In this document: one piece after another, positions 24,807 to 32,877 of the stretch
How the letters are laid out: every line of letters starts with the position of its first letter
Position numbering within the stretch: the first letter of the stretch is position 1
Origin: an uncultured Bacteroides sp.
GTDB lineage: Bacteria; Bacteroidota; Bacteroidia; Bacteroidales; Bacteroidaceae
Assembly (NCBI GenBank): GCA_905201685.1
Contig: CAJKOW010000014.1
Coordinates: 1 to 38,994, forward strand
Direction: 5' to 3'
DNA length: 38,994 nucleotides
Made by a program: the position numbers and the translations under genes
Notes under the pieces: model-generated
Databases searched by the model: none
What the model was told of the DNA's origin: nothing
The model's input: only the letters and a program-made list of their open reading frames with translations

Positions 24807-27800
24807 TTAGAAGTTGAGGTTCAATTGTAATGTATAAACTCGTTGGATAGGATAAGCTGTACCGTTGGATCCTGCCTGAGAAGGATCGAGCAGTTTTTCA
24901 GGCGACCAAACTGCCAGGTTTTCACCAATCAGACTGATGGTAGCCTTCTGCAGACCGAACCGTGAGAAGAACTTGTTGCTCAGCGAATAGGATATCTGTA
25001 CGTTCTTCAAGCGGAGGTAAGAACCGTCGGCCAACCAGAACGTAGAGTTCTTACTGTTGTTACCGCTACCGCCGTAGTACAGACGCGGGAACATGGCATT
25101 CGGATTCTCGGTTTCGGCCGTACCGGAAATCTCGCGGGAAATCCAGCGGTTGGCAGGGTCGGCCACTGCGGTAATCACGTTACCGGTCTTGCTGCCGGAG
25201 AAGGGCTGATACATGTTACCACCACGGAAGTAAGTCACACGGCTGACACCTTCGAACAGGACACTGACGTTGAATTTCTTCCAGTTGAACTCCGTAGCAA
25301 AACCATACTGGATCTGCGGTACGTATGAATACTTCAGAGGTACCTGATCTTCATCGTTCACATAACCGTCGCCGTTCACATCCTTGTACTTGATATCACC
25401 CGGCATATAAGTACCGTACTGCTGAATCGGACTGTTGTCGATATCATCCTGATCCTTGAAGAGTCCCAAAGCTATCAGACCACGGTTGATGCCGCTCTGA
25501 TAACCTACATTTGTCTGATACGGATAACGCTGGATGGCCTCTTCGAAATTGGTAACTTCGTTCATGGACTGGGTGTAGTTGGCACGTACCACCAAGTACT
25601 TGTCGTTGTCGCCCAACGGCTGGGTATAAGAGATGTGACCATCGGCACCCCAGCTCTTCATTTCGCCCACATTGGCAAAGGGTAAAGAAGGCAAACCGAC
25701 TTCGTCAGGCACACTTGCACGGCGCTGATAGATACCCGAACGATAGTCCTTGAAGAAATCGACCGTCATGTCGAAACGTTCGTGGAAGAAACGCATATCG
25801 ATACCCAAGTTATACTTCTTGGCTTTCTCCCAGCGCAGGTTGCTCGAACCGACTTGGGTTTCGATCAGACCGTTACCGTTGTTCCAAACACCGGAACCGC
25901 TTGTTCCCACCAACGTCAGGTACGGGAAACGTACAGAAGCATCTGACAATCTATCGTTACCTACGATACCGTACGAAGCTCTGATCTTGAAATAGTTAAC
26001 GAAGAAGTTGCGATCCTGATACCACTGGTACTGCGTGGGCGACCAACCCAACGATATGGCAGGGAACCATCCGAACTTCTTGCCTTTCTCGAAGGCCTCG
26101 GAACCGGTGTAACCCATGTTGAATTCGGCCATGTAAATATCGTTGTACGAATAAGAGAAACGGCTGGCATAGCTGTTGTAACGCTTGGGGATGGCAGTCA
26201 ACAACTGATTCCAATACGAATAAACTTCATCCTGCCAATAAGCATTGATAAGGGCACCGACACGGTGAACCTTGTTGAACACACGGTCGTAGTTGACTCT
26301 GAACTCAAAATAGTATTTACGCGAAGCACTTGTACCTACCGAAAAATAAGGTTCTACAGCTTCGGAAATTTTTTCCAGGTCGAGCGAACCGTCGCGGTTA
26401 CGTCCGTTGGCATAGTAAATAGCAGGCTGCTTTCCACGGGTTTGCGTCATGTCGCTGTTACCGTCGAAGTTGAACAGTCCCGTTACAGACAGACCCGGCG
26501 TAATGGCCTTCAGATCCTGAGTCAAGGTCATCGTGATCTTGTTGTTGTTGGAGTAGTACTTCTGGTAACCGGTCATATTCAGCAACACATAGGGGCTGAT
26601 GGTATTCTTATTGCTACCGTAACCGGGTGCCTGACCGGTAGTGTACATCAACGGCACGGTAACCGGTGTCAGATTGGCCTGAGCTTCCCACAACAGTGTA
26701 CTGTTATTACCATAACCCGGATAGTTCTGCGTAATGATATAAGTCTCTTCGTTCAGCGAGAGGGTGGTTGTCGGAGTGATGTTCACATCGACATTGGCAC
26801 GGAAGTTGAACTTGTTATACTTCACGTTCGTATCATACATGTTCACGCCCTTGTCTTGTTTGAACAAGGCATCCTTGGTCGTAAAACCGGCACTGATGTA
26901 GTAGCGGGCTATCTGTCCACCGCCTGAAGCGCTGAGGAAGTACTGCTGGTTCCAGGTATAGTCTCTCAGGATGACGTCGCGCCAGTTGACGTCGGGATGC
27001 AGGTCGGGGTCCATGTGGCTCCGGAACAGGGCCAGATCGACATCGGAATAGATGGGAGAACCACCGCGGGTAACGGAAGCCTCATTGGCCAATTCAGCAT
27101 AGGTGGCAGCATCCACATACTCCGGCATGCGCGGAGAATAAGACAGACCGGCATTCATCTTAACGTTAATGTCCAGCTTACCGGCTTTACCTTTCTTGGT
27201 GGTGACCAATACAACACCGTTGGCACCACGCACACCGTAAACAGCCGTCGAGGAAGCATCCTTCAGGATGGAGAAGCTCTCAATGTCCTCGGGGTCGAGG
27301 GTGTTCAGGTTGCCTTCGATACCGTCGATCAGCACCAAGGCACCGGAACTGGCACCAAAGGTACTGATACCACGTACCCAGAATTCGGAGAAGTCGTTGC
27401 CCGGCTCACCACTACGGGTGACGGAGATGATACCCGGCACGCGGCCACCCAACATGTTGCTGACAGAGGTTGCCGGCGCCTTCAGTTGGGCCACTTCGAC
27501 ACCGGTAACGGCACCCGTCACGTTGATCTTCTTCTGTACCTTACCGGAAGAAGTAATCACGACTTCGTCCACCAGCGTCGAGCTTTCCTTCAATGCTACC
27601 TGCATCTGGTTCATGTTCTTTGTTACTTTAAACGACTGCGTTTCGTAACCGACGTATGAAATCTGCAGCGTTTGCCCACTCTTGATGCCACCTAATTTAA
27701 AGTGTCCGTCCACATCGGTGATGGTACCCAATGAAGGATTTTCCTTGACCGCTACGGTCACACCGATTAATAACTCTCCCTTTTCGTCCATCACTGTACC

Positions 27801-27887
27801 GGAGGCTGAAAAGGTGCCCTGTGCGTACAGCGTGCCATACGAAGCGATCAACGCTACCAGGAGCATTAGGATATGTTTTATTTTCAT
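24807..27887 (-). CDS. SusC/RagA-like TonB-dependent outer-membrane transporter
   Basis: A 1026-residue TonB-linked transporter that imports oligosaccharides. After a signal peptide ending near LYAQ (residue 23), residues ~27-110 form a carboxypeptidase-regulatory-like domain (SASGTVMDEKGELLIGVTVAVK). A VDEVVITSSG TonB-box-like segment precedes the plug (about 120-235, with WVRGISTF, LVLIDGIEGNLNTLDPEDIESFSI and GVRGANGVVLVTTKKG). The rest is a beta-barrel ending in an aromatic-rich strand (VYTLQLNLNF, terminal Phe). The protein is complete. It forms the operon core with the SusD gene, 18 nt downstream. Confidence 0.97.
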   Translation of the reverse strand: MKIKHILMLLVALIASYGTLYAQGTFSASGTVMDEKGELLIGVTVAVKENPSLGTITDVDGHFKLGGIKSGQTLQISYVGYETQSFKVTKNMNQMQVALKESSTLVDEVVITSSGKVQKKINVTGAVTGVEVAQLKAPATSVSNMLGGRVPGIISVTRSGEPGNDFSEFWVRGISTFGASSGALVLIDGIEGNLNTLDPEDIESFSILKDASSTAVYGVRGANGVVLVTTKKGKAGKLDINVKMNAGLSYSPRMPEYVDAATYAELANEASVTRGGSPIYSDVDLALFRSHMDPDLHPDVNWRDVILRDYTWNQQYFLSASGGGQIARYYISAGFTTKDALFKQDKGVNMYDTNVKYNKFNFRANVDVNITPTTTLSLNEETYIITQNYPGYGNNSTLLWEAQANLTPVTVPLMYTTGQAPGYGSNKNTISPYVLLNMTGYQKYYSNNNKITMTLTQDLKAITPGLSVTGLFNFDGNSDMTQTRGKQPAIYYANGRNRDGSLDLEKISEAVEPYFSVGTSASRKYYFEFRVNYDRVFNKVHRVGALINAYWQDEVYSYWNQLLTAIPKRYNSYASRFSYSYNDIYMAEFNMGYTGSEAFEKGKKFGWFPAISLGWSPTQYQWYQDRNFFVNYFKIRASYGIVGNDRLSDASVRFPYLTLVGTSGSGVWNNGNGLIETQVGSSNLRWEKAKKYNLGIDMRFFHERFDMTVDFFKDYRSGIYQRRASVPDEVGLPSLPFANVGEMKSWGADGHISYTQPLGDNDKYLVVRANYTQSMNEVTNFEEAIQRYPYQTNVGYQSGINRGLIALGLFKDQDDIDNSPIQQYGTYMPGDIKYKDVNGDGYVNDEDQVPLKYSYVPQIQYGFATEFNWKKFNVSVLFEGVSRVTYFRGGNMYQPFSGSKTGNVITAVADPANRWISREISGTAETENPNAMFPRLYYGGSGNNSKNSTFWLADGSYLRLKNVQISYSLSNKFFSRFGLQKATISLIGENLAVWSPEKLLDPSQAGSNGTAYPIQRVYTLQLNLNF

Positions 27888-27948
27888 TGTTGACTAATTG
27901 TTATGTTGATAATAAGTTTGTGTTCAATCCGGATGTAGTGTATGGTTG

Positions 27949-29280
27949 TTATTCAATGGTCATCTTACGGATTACACCTGTGTTGTCTTCACCGATGAAG
28001 AAGTTTTCATCAGCGTCGAGAGCGATGCAGAGCGGACTGTCGAAGTAAGCCTCGGTAGGCGTACCGTTCACTTTACCATTCTGGTTGGCATGTCCGGCAA
28101 CGAGAGAAACCTCGCGTCCGACAATCTTCACGATGCAGTGCGCACCCTGCAGAACCACATAGAGTTCGCCTTTGCTGTTGACACACATGCCGCACGGATT
28201 CTTCAGCACGGCGTCGTTCAGACGGTCGCCCGTCACGTTGTTGCCTTCCCAAGAGGCCTTGAAACCGGCATAACGTTCCACTTTCCAGGTGCCATCGGCT
28301 TCCTCCCAAATCTTGAAAATGGCATTGTTGTCGGGATAAGAAGCAAAGAACGCCTTGTCGTATTTGCTATAAGTAAGGTAGTGTCTCCACTGCGACGTAT
28401 CAACACCCGAATATTCGGCAGGGAACTGGTTGACGTTGAACATCAAATCACACGTTTTGTCTTGCAAGTCAACCTTGTACAATCCGTCGGTAGCCATCAC
28501 ATAGAGGTAACGGTCGTCTTCGGCGAAACTCAAGTTACCCTGATTGTTACCACCATTGAAGGGGAAAGTGATGCCGGTAACGTTCAGTGTCCATCCGTCG
28601 CTGCGTTTGGCCGTGTAAATTGTCCCGTCGCCACGCGATACAATGGCAACACCGTCGCGCGAATTGTTGGTAGCCACACTACCCATGTAACCGATACCGG
28701 TGAGCTGAACCATCATGTTGTCGTCGAACGACACCAGATAAATCTTGTCGGCCCAACCGCCACACGATACAATCAGGTTGTCACCGTCCTGACCGGAAAC
28801 GGTTGCCAAATCGGACGTACTGTTCAGACGGGCTTCGTCGAGGCTACCTGTCACGTGCGGGTCAGTTTCGTCGAACTTACCGACTACCGTCGTTACCGAC
28901 TCGGTCAGGTAATACTTGAACGTGAAGTTGTCCAACGTATAAGTCTGCCCATCGACTTCCATGGTGATTTCTTTCACTCCTGCCGGTTGCTTGGGCACCA
29001 ATCCATAGAGGTCGCGTCCGTCGCAGTTGACCAACACTGCCTCTACGCCGCCGAAAAAGACCTTGATTTTGCTCAGATCGAGCGGGAAATTTCCGGTAAT
29101 CACAAAATTGTTATTAATTCGCCCCCAATTCGGCGACATCGATTCCATCGCAATGGGCTTGCTTGGATCGTAGTAATTGCCCTTTTCGGGCCACTTTTCA
29201 ATTTCCTCCTTTCCATTACATGAGGTTATCATTAGTGAAAAAAGAACGGAAACACAAAATAAGATTGCGTTAATTCTCAT
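27949..29280 (-). CDS. IPT/TIG and NHL-propeller surface lipoprotein of the PUL
   Basis: A 443-residue lipoprotein with lipobox MITSC (Cys21). Residues ~40-125 form an IPT/TIG immunoglobulin-like domain (NWGRINNNFVITGNFP, KVFFGGVEAVLVN). From about 135 onward there are repeated beta-propeller blades of the NHL type, such as NPCGMCVNSKGELYVVLQGAHCIVKI and FDSPLCIALDADENFFIGEDNTGVIRKM. Proteins with this layout are known as surface glycan-binding partners of SusCD in Bacteroides. It lies 61 nt upstream of susC, so it is probably the first gene of the operon. A -7-like element is 45 nt upstream of its start. Confidence 0.88.
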   Translation of the reverse strand: MRINAILFCVSVLFSLMITSCNGKEEIEKWPEKGNYYDPSKPIAMESMSPNWGRINNNFVITGNFPLDLSKIKVFFGGVEAVLVNCDGRDLYGLVPKQPAGVKEITMEVDGQTYTLDNFTFKYYLTESVTTVVGKFDETDPHVTGSLDEARLNSTSDLATVSGQDGDNLIVSCGGWADKIYLVSFDDNMMVQLTGIGYMGSVATNNSRDGVAIVSRGDGTIYTAKRSDGWTLNVTGITFPFNGGNNQGNLSFAEDDRYLYVMATDGLYKVDLQDKTCDLMFNVNQFPAEYSGVDTSQWRHYLTYSKYDKAFFASYPDNNAIFKIWEEADGTWKVERYAGFKASWEGNNVTGDRLNDAVLKNPCGMCVNSKGELYVVLQGAHCIVKIVGREVSLVAGHANQNGKVNGTPTEAYFDSPLCIALDADENFFIGEDNTGVIRKMTIE

Positions 29281-29324
29281 AATGTAATTTTAAAATGGTT
29301 AACATTATTATGGTTTCTTCGGGG

Positions 29325-29332
29325 CAAAATTA
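29325..29332 (-). promoter_or_regulatory. Candidate -7 element of the susCD operon
   Basis: TAATTTTG on the minus strand fits TAnnTTTG and lies 44 nt upstream of the IPT/NHL gene. No TTTG is seen at the -33 distance, consistent with a promoter that needs an activator. Confidence 0.45.
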
Positions 29333-29588
29333 AATAATATGTTATGAAATGTATATGGGGAAAAATACTTTTGATATGGGAAAATGAACTTTTTAAGGGT
29401 AAAAAGGACACTTTACCTGGCTGGACACTAAATTTCTGTGGGGAGAGGCAGAACTTCACCTCTGCATGGGGCACAGAGGAGCACAGAGGAAAAAGGGGTG
29501 AAAGCAGCAAAATGTGTGGTGAAACCAAGTGTCCGAAAGAGACGTTTCACCGTAAGCAGATGAGGGTGAACAGGTTGCGGTGAAAGAT

Positions 29589-29785
29589 GGATACGCGGAC
29601 GACGCAGATAGGGCGGATGGACGCGGATTCTAATTGTGTTGTAGTAAATTAGCGTGAAGCTTTATCTTTCACCATATCTTGCTGTATATCAGAATGATAG
29701 TTTCCCGGTGAAAGCGTGAACCCGATTTTCCCCTTTCTACTTTTTATCCGCATAAATCCGCCTTATCCGCATCCTCCGCGTATCC
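29589..29785. repeat. GCGGAT-rich long inverted repeat, copy 1
   Basis: Arms of about 41 nt (29589-29629 and 29744-29785) are imperfect inverted copies. The outer 11 bp (GGATACGCGGA/TCCGCGTATCC) match perfectly, and most of the remainder is conserved. They enclose about 114 nt. A shorter relative lies on the other side of the restriction island. Confidence 0.7.
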
Positions 29786-29892
29786 AATCCTTCACCCACC
29801 GCCCATTTCGAATGTTTCACTTTTCATCCTCAAAGTGCCACTTGGCAGTCGTAACTACCTACTTTAGCCAGCCCACATCCATGAGGAACCGG

Positions 29893-29980
29893 CAGGTTTT
29901 GTCCGAACCCTCCACGAGTATTGCCTGAAAACCTGCCAAGTGTTGCCCGAAAAGCCGACGAGTGTTGCCTGAAAACCCCG
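29893..29980. repeat. 22-nt tandem repeat array, four units
   Basis: Three units at 29915-29936, 29937-29958 and 29959-29980 share GTTGCCnGAAAAnCC with exact 22-nt spacing, and a more diverged unit precedes them (29893-29914). There are no spacers, and the period is not a multiple of three, so it is neither CRISPR nor coding. Confidence 0.75.
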
Positions 29981-29988
29981 CATGTAAT

Positions 29989-30056
29989 GCAAGTACGGCT
30001 CGCGAGCCGTACTTGCGTCCCACAAATGGAATGCAAGTGTGGCTCACGAGCCGTAC
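29989..30056. repeat. 28-bp perfect palindrome and a wobble-conserved second copy
   Basis: Positions 29989-30016 form a perfect 28-bp palindrome around CGGCTCGCGAGCCG. A second copy at 30033-30056 differs so that the DNA symmetry is lost, but RNA pairing survives through two G-U pairs (GTGTGGCTC with GAGCCGTAC). Both lie just past the REase stop codon on the minus strand and could form strong 3' hairpins there, without T-tracts. Confidence 0.75.
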
Positions 30057-30084
30057 AGGTGTCGGAGAAATGGAGTAGAATTAT

Positions 30085-30768
30085 TCAGACGGATAAACGC
30101 CTTACTTCAGATCTAATGTTCTCAATCACTTCTTTGTTTGCAATTTCTCCATCCAAACTAAACACAATAAATACATTGCCACCATATTGCTCCTTAAACG
30201 ATTCAAAACTAGCTTTCATACGTTCCGTCAATGAATAGCTACCAAAATTTGCGCTGGCTGTTATCGGTTTGATCTGTATCCCGATTGCTTTCTTTCCGAC
30301 TCTTGCTATGTAATCAATATCTCCGGCATGATCCAATTCAGGATCACTCTCCTCAAAAGTGATTTCAGGGAACAATTTTGCTAATCCGTCATTAATTACC
30401 GATTTCTCCCGTATATAACCATCGTAAGTACGATTAATCGTCAGATTATATATATAGTCGATACAGTCCTGTTCGGTGAGCTCACGGAAAGCGGCCTCCC
30501 ATTCCGGTATGACGATTTCAGTTATTTTAGCATATAACCGTTCACCTAACTCTTTCAAAGTTTCGAGAGTGATTCTTGTAGGCTTTTTCCCTGCCGTATA
30601 TGCGTTATCAAAGTACCATGATTGCCATTCATCAAAAGTTAAAGGCTGACATTCACGAATCAAAGCCATCACAGCCCCGACTTTATTAGGCCGCGAAAGC
30701 TGATATGTCTGGCACGCATAATTCAACACCCGTTCCTTCTTACCAAAATTCAATGAATAACGTTCCAT
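30085..30768 (-). CDS. MjaI-type type II restriction endonuclease
   Basis: A 227-residue protein that resembles the MjaI restriction endonuclease family. The probable PD-(D/E)xK-type metal site is in LDHAGDIDYIARV (Asp150, Asp152) and IGIQIKP (Gln165, Lys167). The family's archaeal namesake cuts at CTAG, so that specificity is possible here but not shown. The gene is AT-rich compared with its neighbours. It is the last gene of a tight three-gene operon (12 nt after the preceding one) with a cognate methyltransferase at the front. The protein appears complete, so the system may be active. Confidence 0.82.
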   Translation of the reverse strand: MERYSLNFGKKERVLNYACQTYQLSRPNKVGAVMALIRECQPLTFDEWQSWYFDNAYTAGKKPTRITLETLKELGERLYAKITEIVIPEWEAAFRELTEQDCIDYIYNLTINRTYDGYIREKSVINDGLAKLFPEITFEESDPELDHAGDIDYIARVGKKAIGIQIKPITASANFGSYSLTERMKASFESFKEQYGGNVFIVFSLDGEIANKEVIENIRSEVRRLSV

Positions 30769-30780
30769 ATATTTAAAGTA

Positions 30781-31104
30781 TTAAATTGTGTCAGGCTTTA
30801 CACGATTCCATGCATTCTTTATTTCCGTACTTCGCGTAATTATTTCAGCTGCGCGATTTTGCAACGAGTTTATGTAATCTTCTACTTCCTGTTTTGTTTC
30901 TGACCGCCAATACCCATCTTTAGGAGTACTTAAAATTATATTCCCCTGCTGAATAGCACTACGTATCAATTGACGAGTCTCAACTTGATTTCCTCCTACC
31001 GGATATCCCATACTCACCGCAATGTCTTCTGCATGCATTGCATTCTCTTTTCCAAAAGGGATTATCTCCAATAAACGCTGTATCTCTGATTTTGAATCTG
31101 CCAT
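30781..31104 (-). CDS. Small helical protein of the restriction-modification operon, possibly winged-helix
   Basis: I do not recognise this 107-residue protein from a named family. The first ~70 residues look like a winged helix: helices at about 5-15, 24-33 (AEDIAVSMGY) and 38-50 (NQVETRQLIRSAIQQG), then a short beta wing (NIILSTPKDGYWRS). A C-terminal helical segment follows (75-100). It lies between the methyltransferase (1-nt gap) and the endonuclease (12-nt gap), so it is very likely part of the system, as a controller protein or a subunit for DNA binding. The sequence does not resemble classical C proteins of the Xre type. Confidence 0.65.
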   Translation of the reverse strand: MADSKSEIQRLLEIIPFGKENAMHAEDIAVSMGYPVGGNQVETRQLIRSAIQQGNIILSTPKDGYWRSETKQEVEDYINSLQNRAAEIITRSTEIKNAWNRVKPDTI

Positions 31105-31105
31105 A

Positions 31106-32386
31106 TCAAAACGAACTAAATTTTGCTTTATACTTATAACTTGTCAAAGTGTCGGCTACAGCCAATTTTTCTTTTATCAAATGTGCATTGATAAAAGTCC
31201 TGTTGTCAAGATACAGATAACACAACAAGTTATCACGATCATCGTATTTCACCTCATCAAAACGCATATACACTTTGTGCCCTTTGGTCTTTTCATGAAT
31301 ATATGCTATTGCTTTTTCAGCCGTTTTATCGTTCACCTCTACCCCAATAAGCTTAACTGTTAAACCTGTATTGAGCTTTAACATATTCGGTGCAATGATC
31401 TCCTTCACGGAAAAATATTCTTCCCGCTTCTTCTTAGCATTGTCTATTTTAGATCCGAATTGAAGACCCTTGACATCAATCTTATTATTCATTTTATGAG
31501 GATCATTGAACAAATAGGGCAATGACTTCTTCTTGCTGTCCATATCAAATACGCTATCATCCTTAACATATTGAAATGTAGCATTATCTAATAAAGAAGG
31601 AAATGCAACCTTTTGCTCATAAAAGCTTTTATAGTCCGGATTGACCTCATAACCTACAGAATTTCTTTGCAGATTTCGCGCAGCCAATGCCGTAGTGCCA
31701 CTCCCCATAAACGGATCAAACACGGTTTCTCCTACAAAAGAAAACATTTTGATCAGACGATGCGGAAGCTCTTCCGGAAATACAGCAATATGCCCATCCT
31801 GTTTGGCACCGCCGAAATTCCAATGTGATGAAAAGAAAGCATTCCACTCTTCCTTGGTCATTTCAGACAACTGCTTTTGAGCCAACGTGGGAACAGGAGC
31901 CTTTCCCTGTTTCTTAAATATCAGTATAAATTCATAGTCAATCTTTAAAATACCATTCCGGGGGTACGGAAAACTACCCATCACAGCACCTCCACCTGTA
32001 GTATTCATCGTAGTCTGCTTCTGCCAAATGACAGCCCCCATATAATCCATCCCCAAAGTCTCACAAAAACGGATGATTTCTGTCCGGATCGGTATCACCT
32101 TATAACGCCCGTAATATACGGAACGAGCAAACTGATCACCTATATTTATACATAAACGACAACCATCATGCAATACCCGATTGCATTCTGCCCATACCAT
32201 ATTCAGATTATTAATATAGCTTTCATAACTATCATGAAATCCGATTTGTGCGTCATTTCCATAGTCTTTCAATTGCCAATATGGAGGCGATGTGATAATT
32301 AAATGGACAGATTTATCTGGAATAAGAGAAAGATTCCGGCTATCACCGTTAATAAGCTTATGTGCAGTCTGTATTTCCATATTCAT
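31106..32386 (-). CDS. Type II DNA methyltransferase with C-terminal SNase-like domain
   Basis: A 426-residue SAM-dependent DNA methyltransferase. Motif IV TSPPYW (32-37) comes before motif I VFDPFMGSGTT (222-232), which is the beta-class order; SPPY is typical of N4-cytosine enzymes, though N6-adenine cannot be excluded. Residues ~325-426 resemble staphylococcal nuclease (KLIGVEVNDKTAEKA, KGHKVYMRFDEVKYDDRDNLL, YLYLDNRTFINAHLIKEKLAV). The catalytic Arg and Asp/Glu positions read VKLIGVEVND, and the DGDT metal site is missing, so this domain is probably not a nuclease. The gene is AT-rich and heads the operon with the endonuclease. It protects the host from that enzyme. Confidence 0.88.
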   Translation of the reverse strand: MNMEIQTAHKLINGDSRNLSLIPDKSVHLIITSPPYWQLKDYGNDAQIGFHDSYESYINNLNMVWAECNRVLHDGCRLCINIGDQFARSVYYGRYKVIPIRTEIIRFCETLGMDYMGAVIWQKQTTMNTTGGGAVMGSFPYPRNGILKIDYEFILIFKKQGKAPVPTLAQKQLSEMTKEEWNAFFSSHWNFGGAKQDGHIAVFPEELPHRLIKMFSFVGETVFDPFMGSGTTALAARNLQRNSVGYEVNPDYKSFYEQKVAFPSLLDNATFQYVKDDSVFDMDSKKKSLPYLFNDPHKMNNKIDVKGLQFGSKIDNAKKKREEYFSVKEIIAPNMLKLNTGLTVKLIGVEVNDKTAEKAIAYIHEKTKGHKVYMRFDEVKYDDRDNLLCYLYLDNRTFINAHLIKEKLAVADTLTSYKYKAKFSSF

Positions 32387-32877
32387 ATTTATACTTCAGT
32401 TTCAGTCTATTTTCACTCCGGGAATTAATAATTTGTACTTCGTCAGTTCACAGCAAAGCCTGCTTGGAGCAAGCAATACTTTCTTCTATCTCCTTTAATC
32501 CCTGCAAATCCCGGTAAATTCAAATATTGAATTGTTCATGATATTACCCCTTATGTACACATATACAAAATGGTATTCAAAACAAAAGCAATACAGAATT
32601 AATCCTTTGAACAAAAGATATTTAGATATCTGCTTTGTCAATATTTAGCAAATATACAGCTTTTATTTGATAAAAACATAAACCGCCTCCTTTTTTCAAG
32701 GCAGGAATACATAATATTCCAAACATAATTAAAAATAGAAAGTTTTAGAAGATAAATATAACATATATAGATGATGCGGACAACACGGATTATTTTTAAG
32801 GACTGCGTCATAAAGAACACAGAAAGAATAAAAATAAATCCGCGTTATCCGCATTGGAAAATATGTTCTCAGAAATA
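32387..32877. other. Intergenic region between fucosidase and restriction operon
   Basis: This 491-bp stretch is very AT-rich with no supportable gene. Two -7-like elements (32649-32656 and 32720-32727 on the minus strand) could drive the methyltransferase operon but lack -33 partners and are over 260 nt from the start. The far end holds the second GCGGAT inverted repeat. Confidence 0.6.
32773..32855. repeat. GCGGAT-rich inverted repeat, copy 2
   Basis: Arms 32773-32797 and 32830-32855 are inverted copies. Most differences are transitions that keep G-U pairing in RNA, and the loop is 32 nt. The arms share the GATGCGGA/TCCGCAT core with copy 1 at 29589-29785. It lies 22 nt past the fucosidase stop codon and might also act as a 3' hairpin of that mRNA. 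Confidence 0.65.

Larger units (their letters stand above)
29281..30084. other. Repeat-rich intergenic region 5' of the PUL operon
   Basis: This 804-bp stretch has no supportable gene. It holds the PUL -7 element, a doubled GCACAGAGGA (29470-29489), the GCGGAT inverted repeat, a 22-nt tandem array and two related hairpins. The short frames here are set by the repeats and do not resemble proteins. Confidence 0.65.

Noticed and set aside
29893..29980. Possible CRISPR array
   Set aside because: The 22-nt units are directly adjacent with no spacers, and no cas genes are present.
29830..30036. Short open frames within the tandem and palindromic repeats
   Set aside because: They are generated by the repeats themselves, and the 22-nt period breaks the frame.
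30085..30768. Idea that the window avoids CTAG because of the MjaI-type system
   Set aside because: CTAG does occur (for example near 23728). No count was made, so no claim of avoidance is offered.
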